Below are positions 8,192-16,757 of a stretch of 42,209 nt of DNA, one piece after another. The notes under the pieces were generated by a model, which made no database searches, was not told where the DNA came from, and worked only from the letters and a program-made list of their open reading frames with translations. The stretch lies in contig JASLBE010000025.1 in the NCBI GenBank assembly GCA_030146705.1, positions 1-42,209 of the forward strand, read 5' to 3'. A program made the position numbers and the translations under genes. Numbering within the stretch: position 1 is the stretch's first letter; each line of letters begins with the position of its first letter. The stretch comes from Tissierellales bacterium. GTDB lineage: Bacteria; Bacillota; Clostridia; Tissierellales; Tissierellaceae.

Positions 8192-9187
8192 TTAATCTAC
8201 CCTCCCAAATACTTTTGGTGTTGTGAATTTTTCTATTATAGGTGTAACAACATTCATTAATAAGATTGAGTAAGATACTCCTTCTGGGTATCCTCCGTGA
8301 ACCCTTATTACTGCTGTTAAAAAACCTGCACCTATAGCAAATACAATTCTTCCTTTTGGTGTAACTGGAATAGATACATAGTCAGTAGCCATAAAGAAAG
8401 CTCCTAAGATTAGTCCTCCACTTAGTAGGTGGTAGATTAATAGGCTTGGGCTAACTCCTAAAACTATTAATACAATTGCTGTTGTTCCTATATATACTAC
8501 TGGTATTTTCCAATCAATTACGCCCCTATATAATAAGTAAGCTGCTCCAATTAATAATAATATGGCAGATGTTTCACCTATAGTTCCACCAATATTTCCC
8601 CAAAGCATATCCTTTATTGATGGTAGTGAATTTACTATGTCTGCTACTGATCCTTCTGCGCCCAAAAGCACTAAAGGTGTAGCTGATGTAACTGCATCAA
8701 TTCCTTGACCTGGTGCTATAAAACTTGTCATTGCTGAAGGCCAAGATGCCATAAGTGCTGCCCTACCTGCCAAGGCTGGGTTCATAAAGTTTTGACCAAT
8801 TCCACCAAATAATTGCTTTACTACAACTATTGCAAAAACAGAACCAAATACTGGTAGGTACCATGGTGTTCCTGCTGGTAGGTTAAAAGCTAATAATACT
8901 CCTGTTACTACTGCACTAAAGTCATTAATTGTTACTTCTTTTTTAAATAATTTTTGCATTGCAGCTTCTGCTACAACTGCTGTTATTACTGATAAAGCTA
9001 AAGTCTTAACCGCCAACTTACCAAAGAAGCAAATACTTCCTAAAATAGCTGGCACAAGAGCAATAACAACATCTATCATGATACGGTTAACAGATTCATT
9101 CGTTCTTATATGTGGGGATGATGAACCTACTAACATATCAGGAATGATTATATCTTCTTGTTTCGTTTCAACTATATTTTCCTTCAT
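8192..9187 (-). CDS. rnfD: Rnf complex subunit RnfD (covalent FMN membrane protein)
   Basis: Polytopic membrane subunit of 331 residues with about nine helices. The family segment FGGIGQNFMNPALAGRAALM is near 127-146. The FMN attachment motif DAVTSATPL has Thr170 as the predicted flavinylated residue. With RnfG it carries electrons across the membrane. The start at 9187 has an AGGAGG ribosome binding site 19 bases after the rnfC stop region. The length matches other clostridial RnfD proteins. Confidence 0.96.
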   Translation of the reverse strand: MKENIVETKQEDIIIPDMLVGSSSPHIRTNESVNRIMIDVVIALVPAILGSICFFGKLAVKTLALSVITAVVAEAAMQKLFKKEVTINDFSAVVTGVLLAFNLPAGTPWYLPVFGSVFAIVVVKQLFGGIGQNFMNPALAGRAALMASWPSAMTSFIAPGQGIDAVTSATPLVLLGAEGSVADIVNSLPSIKDMLWGNIGGTIGETSAILLLIGAAYLLYRGVIDWKIPVVYIGTTAIVLIVLGVSPSLLIYHLLSGGLILGAFFMATDYVSIPVTPKGRIVFAIGAGFLTAVIRVHGGYPEGVSYSILLMNVVTPIIEKFTTPKVFGRVD

Positions 9188-9206
9188 TTATAATCTCCTC
9201 CTAATC

Positions 9207-10532
9207 TTATTTTTTTCTTTTTGCTAGTATTTCTCTTTTAGCCAGCCTAATAGATTCTGTAAGTGGTCTACCAGCTGGACATATAAATGAACAATCCCCA
9301 CATTCAACACAGTCAATAGCATTATACTGTTCAGCCAAGTCAAACCTATTTCTCATAGAACTAGCTGATATATATACTGGTTGTAAATGTACTGGACAAA
9401 CTGTTAGACACCTTCCACATTTAATACATGGGGATACTTCTTTTGCCCTAGCTTCTTCTTCTGTAAATGTTAATATTCCACTTGTACCCTTAACCATAGG
9501 TACTTCTATTGAGTATTGCGCAAGACCCATCATAGGTCCACCCATAACTATTTTTCCTGGAGCAGACTTAAATCCTCCAGCTTGTTTTATAAGTTCCTTA
9601 AAAGGAGTTCCTATTTTAGCAACTAGGTTCTTAGGCTCTTTTATGGCATTACCAGTTATTGTTATAACCCTTTCATATAATGGTTGCCCTCTTAAAACTG
9701 CGTCTGCTATAGCCTTAGCAGTTCCTATATTATTAACCACACAACCTACTTCCATAGGTAGGGCTCCAGAAGGAACTTCTCTTCCTGTTACAGCAGATAT
9801 TATTCTTTTTTCATCCCCTTGAGGATATTTAGCCTTTAAAACCTTAACTTCTACATTGTCATACTTACTAGCCTCAGCCCTAATAGCTTCAACTGCATCC
9901 ATCTTATTATCTTCAATGGCTATAACCCCATTGTTTACCCCCAAGGCTTTCATTATAGCCCTGATTCCAAAAACTACATCAGAAGTATTTTCTAGCATTA
10001 ACCTATGGTCTGCCGTTAAATAAGGTTCACACTCTGCACCATTAAGAATAATAGTATTAATAACCTTATCCTTTGGTGGTGATAATTTAACATGAGTAGG
10101 GAAACTTGCTCCACCTAACCCAGTTATTCCTGCTAAGTTAATAGCTTCTAATATTTCTTCTGGCGAAACTTCCTCTAAGCTAGAATAAACTTTCATAGAA
10201 TCATCTTTCGCATTACTTCCATCAGATTCAATAACCACACACGGTACTCCTAATCCTCCTGGAGCATCCAACTTTGTTATTTCTTTAACTTTCCCTGCTA
10301 CACTGGAATGTATCCTTGCAGATACAAAGGCCTCTGATTTACCTATTAATTGGCCCATCTTTACCTCATCTCCAACACTTACTACTGGTTCACAAGGTGC
10401 ACCTATATGTTGTTGTAAAGGTATGTAAACTACTTTTGGTTCTTCTGCTCTTTCTAAGGCTTTGTTTTCTGTCAACCCTTTATAATGTGGCACATTAACT
10501 CCACCTTTAAAAGTTAGCTTTTCTTGTCCCAT
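9207..10532 (-). CDS. rnfC: Rnf complex subunit RnfC (NADH-side subunit)
   Basis: Cytoplasmic peripheral subunit of 441 residues that carries the NAD(H)/FMN site. The N-terminal barrel domain (VVYIPLQQHIGAPCEPVV) is followed by the GLGGASFPTHVK nucleotide-binding segment and the AECEPYLTADHRLM region. Two C-terminal [4Fe-4S] motifs follow, CIKCGRCLTVCP and CVECGDCSFICP. An open frame extends 25 codons further upstream. The ATG at 10532 has an AGAGGTGG ribosome binding site five bases away and gives the normal MGQEKLTFKGG-type start, so the longer start is rejected. It is the first gene of the operon, about 180 bases downstream of the predicted promoter. Confidence 0.96.
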   Translation of the reverse strand: MGQEKLTFKGGVNVPHYKGLTENKALERAEEPKVVYIPLQQHIGAPCEPVVSVGDEVKMGQLIGKSEAFVSARIHSSVAGKVKEITKLDAPGGLGVPCVVIESDGSNAKDDSMKVYSSLEEVSPEEILEAINLAGITGLGGASFPTHVKLSPPKDKVINTIILNGAECEPYLTADHRLMLENTSDVVFGIRAIMKALGVNNGVIAIEDNKMDAVEAIRAEASKYDNVEVKVLKAKYPQGDEKRIISAVTGREVPSGALPMEVGCVVNNIGTAKAIADAVLRGQPLYERVITITGNAIKEPKNLVAKIGTPFKELIKQAGGFKSAPGKIVMGGPMMGLAQYSIEVPMVKGTSGILTFTEEEARAKEVSPCIKCGRCLTVCPVHLQPVYISASSMRNRFDLAEQYNAIDCVECGDCSFICPAGRPLTESIRLAKREILAKRKK

Positions 10533-10612
10533 GTATTCCACCTCTTTTTCTATTTTTAGTCTATTATTCACGCCACTTAAATGTGACAATGCCGTCATTA
10601 GACACAAATAAA

Positions 10613-10639
10613 AGTATACCTACTTCCAGTAGGTATACT
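10613..10639 (-). promoter_or_regulatory. Perfect 11-bp hairpin in the rnf leader (attenuator or upstream terminator)
   Basis: Bases 10613-10623 pair perfectly with 10629-10639 around a 5-base loop. On the minus strand a TTTTATTTG tract follows, which fits a weak intrinsic terminator. It lies downstream of the predicted rnf promoter (10721-10749) and 80 bases upstream of rnfC. It is therefore either a leader attenuator of rnf or a terminator for read-through from the peptide-binding gene. No known riboswitch fold is recognised. Confidence 0.6.
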
Positions 10640-10720
10640 CCTTTTCCCTATGCAGGAAATGGATTTAACTCATTATTTTTTAAGCTTTAACCTATCCAAT
10701 ATTCCTACTAACACCTTATT

Positions 10721-10749
10721 ATTCTAACACAATGTTTATTTTTTTACAA
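10721..10749 (-). promoter_or_regulatory. Predicted sigma-A promoter of the rnf operon with overlapping Rex-like site
   Basis: On the minus strand a -35 TTGTAA (10744-10749) and a -10 TAGAAT (10721-10726) are separated by exactly 17 bases. The 18 bases 10732-10749 read TTGTAAA-AAAA-TAAACAT. They match the clostridial Rex consensus TTGTTAA-n4-TTAACAA at 11 of 14 fixed positions. Rex is an NADH/NAD+-sensing repressor, so such a site would tie Rnf expression to redox state. The promoter is well supported; the Rex reading is an inference. The region 10640-10812 otherwise holds no gene. Confidence 0.6.
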
Positions 10750-10812
10750 TAATATAAAATAATCTTAAGTCCCCTATAAGGGTTCTTTATATCCCTAGTA
10801 AAAGTATAATAA

Positions 10813-12504
10813 TTATTTCTCTTCATATATATATAGCTTTTCAACACCCCTATAAGGATCATAAAAAGATGGGTTACTTTTCCCATGATATCTTTTATCC
10901 ATTATTAGGGCCTTATTTTTATAAAGCAAACTAATATAAGGAAGGTTTTCCATTAAGTTCCTCTCTAATTTTTCATAGGCCTTAACTTTGTTTTCCCTAC
11001 TAGTCCCACTGTAAAATGCATTTTCTAAAAACCTATCAGTACTAGGGTCCCCATAATTAATATAGTTTCCCCTGCCTAGCTTACTAGAATGAAACATAAA
11101 AGATATCTCTGGTATAACTGAATGTTCCCAACCAGCAACCAAGATATCAAAATTACCTCTTTTAATCTCAGCCTCTACTAGGTCCCATTGGGCTTTTATT
11201 TCATCCTCACTGGCACTAGTTAGATAATCACTATTTGGAAATATTTCTGCCTCAAAACCTAGGTCCTTCAAACTTTTTTTCAAAAGATCTGCCGTGCCCC
11301 TCCTAAGGGGATTTAGGCTATTGGTTAAAATCCTAAAACTTATCCTCTTATTATTCGCATCTAAGTAGTAGCCTTCACCATCTCTTACACCTAGTCCAGC
11401 CTTCTTTAATTCTTCTCTAGCCTTATCTAAGTCATAATCATACCTGCCCTCTATTTTGAGCCAAGAATCTGGATGGATTGGTACATCCGTTTTTGTTCCA
11501 TGACCCAGGTAGATTTTTTCTATTAGCTTGTCCCTATCTATACTATAGGCTATGGCCTTTCTTATAAATTTCCCTCCAGGACTACTGAATAAAGGATTTT
11601 TAAAGTTAAAGCCTAAAAATTCATAGTTGGCAGAAGCATATTCAACTAATTTCATCCTACTATTCTTCCCGTATTTTTCCCACTCAGTCCCCATAGTTAC
11701 TAGGGTGTTTACCTGACCTGTTTCAAAGGCCCTAAGTGTGTCTTCCCTGGTTCCTAAAATTTTACCAACAACTTCATCTAGGTAGGGCCTCCCCTCCCTA
11801 TATTCTTCATTGGCAACAAGCCTTAACTCCTTAAAATTAGTATAGGACTTATATTTAAAAGGTCCAGTTCCTATCATTTTGAAGTCCTTCTCCCTTGTCC
11901 CATCAACTACATTTTCAAAAATATGGGCTGGAAGGATAGGAAATGTTAAAACCTCTAGGTTGTTCCCATAAGCCTTATCAAAGTCTACGCTTATATTTTT
12001 TCCACTACCAGTAATATTTATAGCAGTATTTAAATTGTAGTCTCCCAAGGCTCCTATTCCCTGGCTTATTAAACTCCCATAAGTACTACTAGCTCCCAGG
12101 GTTTTTATACACTCCAAGGTAAAAATTATATCCTCAGCAGTCAAGGCTTCTCCATCATGCCAATAGGCATCATCCCTAAGTTTTATACTTATAGTCCTTC
12201 CATTATTTTCTATAGAATAAGATTCGGCTAACTCAGGCCTTAAGTCTAAGTTATCATCAAATTCAAATAAAGATTCAAAAATCAACTTATTAAAATAGTA
12301 GTAAAGCTCATTTTGATTCAGGAGAGGGTTTAATGTTTTAAGATTTGTAAGAGGTAGGTTTATAACCCCACCATAACTAGGCTCTATATTTTTTTCCTGG
12401 TTATTTTTATTCTCTGATAATTGTTTTAAGTCTACTTTTTCACAAGCTACTGTAAAAATAGTTATAGCTAGTAATAATATTAAAAACCTAATCTTTTTCT
12501 TCAA
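10813..12504 (-). CDS. Peptide/oligopeptide ABC transporter substrate-binding lipoprotein
   Basis: Solute-binding protein family 5 (OppA/DppA type), about 563 residues. A signal peptide ends in a lipobox-like TVAC, so the mature protein should be lipid-anchored outside the membrane. Family hallmarks follow: GGVINLPLTNLKTLNPLL, the RPELAESYSIENNGRTI segment, LRDDAYWHDGEALTAEDIIF, and later FNFKNPLFSSPGGKFIRKAI. No permease or ATPase genes are adjacent, so it is an orphan binding protein in this window. A frame is open from a GTG at 12519. A TTG at 12504 has AGGTGGGAG eight bases upstream and begins MKKKIRFLILL directly at the signal peptide, so I choose it. It closely follows the transglycosylase gene. 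Confidence 0.85.
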   Translation of the reverse strand: MKKKIRFLILLLAITIFTVACEKVDLKQLSENKNNQEKNIEPSYGGVINLPLTNLKTLNPLLNQNELYYYFNKLIFESLFEFDDNLDLRPELAESYSIENNGRTISIKLRDDAYWHDGEALTAEDIIFTLECIKTLGASSTYGSLISQGIGALGDYNLNTAINITGSGKNISVDFDKAYGNNLEVLTFPILPAHIFENVVDGTREKDFKMIGTGPFKYKSYTNFKELRLVANEEYREGRPYLDEVVGKILGTREDTLRAFETGQVNTLVTMGTEWEKYGKNSRMKLVEYASANYEFLGFNFKNPLFSSPGGKFIRKAIAYSIDRDKLIEKIYLGHGTKTDVPIHPDSWLKIEGRYDYDLDKAREELKKAGLGVRDGEGYYLDANNKRISFRILTNSLNPLRRGTADLLKKSLKDLGFEAEIFPNSDYLTSASEDEIKAQWDLVEAEIKRGNFDILVAGWEHSVIPEISFMFHSSKLGRGNYINYGDPSTDRFLENAFYSGTSRENKVKAYEKLERNLMENLPYISLLYKNKALIMDKRYHGKSNPSFYDPYRGVEKLYIYEEK

Positions 12505-12519
12505 GTTCTCATCTCCCAC

Positions 12520-13155
12520 CTAAGAATCTTTTTGCAAAAAACTCTTCCTAAATTTCCGTTTTAACCCATGTAAAAAACATATATATTCCCCGTCTTCAAG
12601 CTGGGTATTTTTAAAAACAAGCCTATATATCCTACTATATATATTATAATTTTTATTTACCCTCTCTATATAGTTTTCAGTTTCTTTAAAGGGTATATTA
12701 TGGAGTTGCTCTCCATCCAAAGAATACTCCTTATTATCTAACCATTTTTTTACATTTCCACTACCTCCATTATAGGCTGCTAAAACCAGGTGAAGGTCGC
12801 CGTCAAACTCATCCATTAGCCTAGAAAGATACCAGCTACCTAGCCTAATATTAACCTCTGGGTCATACAAGTCGTCCTCAAGATATCCTTCTAGACCTAG
12901 GACCTCACTGGCCCATTGGCCTGTTTTTGGAGTTACCTGCATAAGTCCCTTGGCATCTTTAGCAGAAGTAGCGTATTTGTCATACCTACTTTCAACATTT
13001 ATAACAGATGCTATTAAGTAGGGGTCTATGTTAAATTCCTCAGAACTTTCTCTAATATATTTAGTATATGATATGGGGTACCTTGTATATAAAAACATAC
13101 CAATAGCTGCTAATATTAATAATACACAGATTATTTTATATATTTTTTTCTTCAT
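12520..13155 (-). CDS. Membrane-anchored soluble lytic transglycosylase (SLT domain)
   Basis: A 211-residue protein with one N-terminal membrane anchor (about 5-23) and a goose-lysozyme-like SLT domain. The catalytic Glu is predicted at residue 55 in SVINVESRYDK. The conserved AKGLMQVTP (about 68-76), LAAYNGGSGNVKKWL and the ETENYIERVNKNYNIY tail are all present. It cleaves the MurNAc-GlcNAc bond of peptidoglycan to give 1,6-anhydro ends, on the outer side of the membrane. It lies 13 bases after coaE with an AGGAGG ribosome binding site, so it is probably co-transcribed with polA-coaE. Confidence 0.92.
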   Translation of the reverse strand: MKKKIYKIICVLLILAAIGMFLYTRYPISYTKYIRESSEEFNIDPYLIASVINVESRYDKYATSAKDAKGLMQVTPKTGQWASEVLGLEGYLEDDLYDPEVNIRLGSWYLSRLMDEFDGDLHLVLAAYNGGSGNVKKWLDNKEYSLDGEQLHNIPFKETENYIERVNKNYNIYSRIYRLVFKNTQLEDGEYICFLHGLKRKFRKSFLQKDS

Positions 13156-13168
13156 ATAAAATAACCTC

Positions 13169-13786
13169 CTATTTTAGTTTTATTATTAAATCTTCCACTG
13201 ATTTATTTAGATCTTCAAAACTTCCACGATTATCTATAATATAATCTGCAAGTTCTTTTTTATCTTCAATGTCCATTTGGGAGTTAATTATTTTAAGAGC
13301 ATCATCCTTAGAAATTCCATCCCTAGCCATAAGTCTTTCCACTTGTGTTTGCCTATCAAGATAAACTAAAATTATTTTATTAAAATAAATCCCATAGCTT
13401 TCAAGCATATCCCTAGTTTCGAAAAGTAGGGGGACATCTAGTATTACTAGGTCCCTCCTAGTTAAAATTTCTTCCATTAGCCCCCTAGACTCCTCCATTA
13501 TATGGGGGTGGGTTATTCCATTTAGTAGTCTTAGTTTATCTTGGTTTGAGAAAACTAGCTCCCTTAAATTCCTCCTATTAATCTCAAGGTCTTCACCTAA
13601 AACACCTTTTCCAAATCTGTCTATAATTTTTTCATAAGCAGGCTTACCCTTTTCAAATATACTCCTAGATACCTTATCCATATCCACAATTTCATATCCT
13701 TTTTCCCTTAAAATATTAGAAACTGTGGATTTCCCAGTGGATATCCCACCAGTTAGTCCATATACTTTCTTCCTACAATGTTTCAT
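13169..13786 (-). CDS. coaE: Dephospho-CoA kinase
   Basis: Last enzyme of coenzyme A synthesis: it phosphorylates the 3'-hydroxyl of dephospho-CoA with ATP. The protein has 205 residues, a normal length. The P-loop GGISTGKST is at residues 13-21. The segments ILDVPLLFET and DRQTQVERLMARDGISKDDA are the expected CoA and lid regions. The ATG lies inside the end of polA (14-base overlap) with an AGGAG ribosome binding site in polA coding sequence, so translation is coupled. The polA-coaE order is widespread in Firmicutes. Confidence 0.95.
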   Translation of the reverse strand: MKHCRKKVYGLTGGISTGKSTVSNILREKGYEIVDMDKVSRSIFEKGKPAYEKIIDRFGKGVLGEDLEINRRNLRELVFSNQDKLRLLNGITHPHIMEESRGLMEEILTRRDLVILDVPLLFETRDMLESYGIYFNKIILVYLDRQTQVERLMARDGISKDDALKIINSQMDIEDKKELADYIIDNRGSFEDLNKSVEDLIIKLK

Positions 13787-16451
13787 ACCAACTATCTCCT
13801 GTCTTTAAATCCACAGTTAAAGGGACCCTAAGACCTATTATTCCTTCCATTGTAGATTTCAACATTTCCTTAACCTCTTCTAACTCATCTTCATAGGTTT
13901 CAATTATTAACTCATCGTGGACTTGTAAGATTAATCTAGACCTTAATTTTCTAGACTTTATCTCCTCATAAACCTTAACCATACTCATTTTTATAATATC
14001 CGCTGCAGATCCTTGGATCGGAGTATTCATAGCTATTCTTTCTCCAAAAGACCTAATATTAAAGTTTTTATTCTTAAGTTCAGGTATATATCTTCTCCTG
14101 TGCAAAATAGTTTCAACATAACCATTTTGCCTACCAAAATCAACTATATCTTCCATATAGGCCTTAACATTTTCATAGTTTCCTAAATAGGAATCAATAT
14201 ATTCCTTGGCCTCAGCCCTTGAAATATTTAAGTCCCTAGAAAGTCCATAATCTGAGATCCCATAAATAATTCCAAAATTTACAGCCTTGGCCTTGCTCCT
14301 TAAGTCCTTGGTAACCTTGTCTAAATCCACATTAAAAACCTGGGAGGCTGTCTTACTATGGATATCTTGATTTTCATTAAAGGCCTCAATCATATGCTCA
14401 TCTTCCGATATATGGGCTAGGACCCTAAGCTCTATTTGAGAGTAGTCTGCATCCACTAGTTTTTTACCACAATCAGCTACAAAGGCTCTCCTAACCTGCC
14501 TACCATCATGGGTCCTAATAGGAATATTTTGCAGGTTGGGCTCAGTACTACTTATCCTACCAGTAGTTGTTATAGTTTGGTTAAAGGTAGAATGTATCCT
14601 ACCTGTTTCTTCATTTACCAAGTCTAGTAGTCCATCTACATAGGTTGACTTTAGCTTGGCCAGCTCCCTATACCTTAAAACAAGGTCAATTATTTCATGC
14701 TCACCCTTAAGCTTGTCTAAAACTTCTGCATTGGTAGAGTATCCTGTCTTAGTCTTTTTTATAACAGGTAGGCCTAGGTCATCAAAAAGTATTTCACCCA
14801 ATTGTTTTGGAGAATTTACATTAAAAGGCCTGCCTGCCAAGTCATAAATCCTTGTAACCAGGCTGGAAATTTCCCCACCAAATTCCTCATCTAATTTCGC
14901 AAGTTCACTTTTATCTATTTTAAATCCATAATATTCCATACTAGCCAGGACCTTTACCAGGGGTAGTTCTATTTTATGGAAAAGATCAACCATTTCTTGC
15001 TCTTCCATAAGCTCTTCCATTTCTCCCCTTGCCCTTAAGGGAACATCAACATAGAAAGCCAATAGCTGGTATAGGTCATCTACTTCTAGGTCCTTAAATT
15101 TTTTCTTTTTCTTACCCTTACCCCTTAACTCCTCATCGTCCCTTCCATAATATCCATCATAGGCTAGACTAATGTCGTTTATAGAGTAACTACTTTTAGA
15201 AGGGTCTATTAAGTAACTTCCTATCATAGTATCAAAGCCTATATTATTAATTTCAATTCCCATCCTAAACAGTAGAATAATATCATCTTTTATATTATGT
15301 CCTAGCTTTACAATATCCCCATCCTCAAAAATAGGTTTAAAGTTTGCTATGAAAAACTCCTTGTTTTTTTCCATATCTAATATATATATTTTTGAGTCTT
15401 TAGTCTTACTTGCAAAATATAGGACCTTATCTCTCATGTAATCCTCATCTTCTATAATAAACTTAAAACTTAAAAGTTTTTCTTCCCCTATATTTTCAAA
15501 TAGGTCAGCCAGGTTAGATTCACTTAAAATTTCAAACTCATAAGCCTCTCTAACATCTTCTTCTAAAGTATATTCATCTGAATACTTTCCTAAAAAACTA
15601 GTAAATTCATACCTAGAAAAAAGAGGCATAAGTTTCTCTAAGTCTGGTTCTTCATAAACAAGGTCCTTTAGGTCAACCCCTAGTTCAGCATCACAAACAA
15701 TAGTCCCTAATTCCTTGCTTAAATAAGCCAGGTCCTTGTTTTCTAAAAGGTTCTCTACCCTTTTTTTCCCAGTTACCTGGTCTATATTTTTATACACCCC
15801 ATCAATCGACCCAAAATCTTGAATTAATTTAAGGCCAGTTTTTTCTCCAATACCTGGAACCCCTGGTATATTATCAGAACTATCCCCCATTAAACCCTTA
15901 AGGTCTATTAGTTGATCAGGCCTTATCCCATAATCCTTTATTATTCTTTCCTTATTATACTTTTCGGTTTCTGTAATTCCTTTTTTAGTTATTACTATTT
16001 CTATATTGTCACTAGCCAGTTGTAAATAGTCCCTATCACCAGTTACTATTACAACCTCTAGCCCATCTTTCTCAGCTTTTTTAGCAAGGGTTCCTGCTAT
16101 ATCATCAGCCTCATACTTACTTGACTCTAAATTATTTATATTCATGGCCCCTAGTATTTCTTTTATCCTATCAAACTGCCCCTTTATTTCTTCAGGCGGA
16201 CTAGTCCTAGTCCCCTTATAGTCTTCATACATTTCATGCCTAAAAGTTGGTCCCGACTTATCAAAAGCTACAGATATATAGTCTGGTTTATTTTCTTCAA
16301 TAGCACTGTATAACATAGTTAAAAACCCATACATAGCATTTGTATAGATTCCCTCCCTAGTTGTTAATAGTGGCAGGGCATAAAAAGCCCTAAATAATAA
16401 AGAGCTCCCATCTATAATCATTAGCTTCTCTCTTTTTTTATTTTCACCCAT
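13773..16451 (-). CDS. polA: DNA polymerase I
   Basis: Family A DNA polymerase of 892 residues. An N-terminal 5'-3' nuclease domain (about 1-290; MIIDGSSLLFRAFYALP, then the GDSSDNIPGVPGIGEKTG helix-hairpin-helix) is followed by a 3'-5' exonuclease-like domain (about 300-480). The polymerase domain (about 490-892) carries motif A DYSQIELRVLAH, the O-helix RSKAKAVNFGIIYG and motif C QVHDELI. In the middle domain the first DxE metal motif is not visible; the position reads SFKFIIEDED. Proofreading is probably lost, as in Bacillus-type Pol I. It acts in Okazaki fragment maturation and repair. ATG at 16451 has AGGAGTG six bases upstream. Confidence 0.96.
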   Translation of the reverse strand: MGENKKREKLMIIDGSSLLFRAFYALPLLTTREGIYTNAMYGFLTMLYSAIEENKPDYISVAFDKSGPTFRHEMYEDYKGTRTSPPEEIKGQFDRIKEILGAMNINNLESSKYEADDIAGTLAKKAEKDGLEVVIVTGDRDYLQLASDNIEIVITKKGITETEKYNKERIIKDYGIRPDQLIDLKGLMGDSSDNIPGVPGIGEKTGLKLIQDFGSIDGVYKNIDQVTGKKRVENLLENKDLAYLSKELGTIVCDAELGVDLKDLVYEEPDLEKLMPLFSRYEFTSFLGKYSDEYTLEEDVREAYEFEILSESNLADLFENIGEEKLLSFKFIIEDEDYMRDKVLYFASKTKDSKIYILDMEKNKEFFIANFKPIFEDGDIVKLGHNIKDDIILLFRMGIEINNIGFDTMIGSYLIDPSKSSYSINDISLAYDGYYGRDDEELRGKGKKKKKFKDLEVDDLYQLLAFYVDVPLRARGEMEELMEEQEMVDLFHKIELPLVKVLASMEYYGFKIDKSELAKLDEEFGGEISSLVTRIYDLAGRPFNVNSPKQLGEILFDDLGLPVIKKTKTGYSTNAEVLDKLKGEHEIIDLVLRYRELAKLKSTYVDGLLDLVNEETGRIHSTFNQTITTTGRISSTEPNLQNIPIRTHDGRQVRRAFVADCGKKLVDADYSQIELRVLAHISEDEHMIEAFNENQDIHSKTASQVFNVDLDKVTKDLRSKAKAVNFGIIYGISDYGLSRDLNISRAEAKEYIDSYLGNYENVKAYMEDIVDFGRQNGYVETILHRRRYIPELKNKNFNIRSFGERIAMNTPIQGSAADIIKMSMVKVYEEIKSRKLRSRLILQVHDELIIETYEDELEEVKEMLKSTMEGIIGLRVPLTVDLKTGDSWYETL

Positions 16452-16481
16452 TTTTTCACTCCTATTTTCTCTCTATTCCTT

Positions 16482-16510
16482 AGTATACATCATATAATAA
16501 TTACAGTAAA
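16482..16510 (-). promoter_or_regulatory. Predicted promoter of the polA-coaE operon
   Basis: On the minus strand a -35 TTTACT (16505-16510) and a -10 TATACT (16482-16487) are separated by 17 bases, about 30 bases upstream of the polA start. It is arranged back to back with the tRNA-Leu promoter. Confidence 0.55.
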
Positions 16511-16525
16511 CAGAAATTAAAACTC

Positions 16526-16554
16526 TTGTATTTAGATTGAATTTATGGTATTAT
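16526..16554 (+). promoter_or_regulatory. Predicted promoter of tRNA-Leu
   Basis: A -35 TTGTAT (16526-16531) and a -10 TATTAT (16549-16554) with a 17-base spacer place the start about 11 bases before the mature tRNA 5' end. Confidence 0.6.
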
Positions 16555-16571
16555 TTTATTGTTGGTTGCAG

Positions 16572-16658
16572 GCCGGAGTGGTGGAACTGGCAGACGCGTT
16601 GGACTCAAAATCCAATGGTACTTGTACCGTGCGGGTTCGATTCCCGCCTTCGGCACCA
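16572..16658 (+). tRNA. tRNA-Leu(CAA)
   Basis: An 87-base type II tRNA. Acceptor arms GCCGGAG and CTTCGGC pair with one G-U. The anticodon stem TTGGA/TCCAA encloses the loop CTCAAAA, giving anticodon CAA, which reads UUG. A long variable arm is present as expected for Leu, and the T-arm GCGGG-TTCGATT-CCCGC is intact. CCA is encoded. Confidence 0.97.
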
Positions 16659-16662
16659 TATA

Positions 16663-16700
16663 AAAATGGATTTGGAGAATTCTCCAAATCCATTTTGTTT
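16663..16700 (+). terminator. Palindromic terminator after tRNA-Leu
   Basis: A perfect 34-bp palindrome at 16663-16696, centred on GAATTC, is followed by TTTTGTTT. It lies 4 bases after the tRNA CCA. The symmetry allows function in both directions, which suits the convergent small gene ending at 16758. Confidence 0.88.
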
Positions 16701-16757
16701 CTTATCTTAAAATATAGCTGGATAAAAAATCTTATCCTAGACTAAACTTATTTTCCC

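Noticed and set aside
10533..10607. 25-codon N-terminal extension of rnfC
   Set aside because: The ATG at 10532 has an ideal AGAGGTGG ribosome binding site and gives the normal RnfC start. The extension resembles no RnfC.
16558..16745. Plus-strand frame running through tRNA-Leu
   Set aside because: It reads through the tRNA and its terminator. The cloverleaf and terminator explain the sequence.
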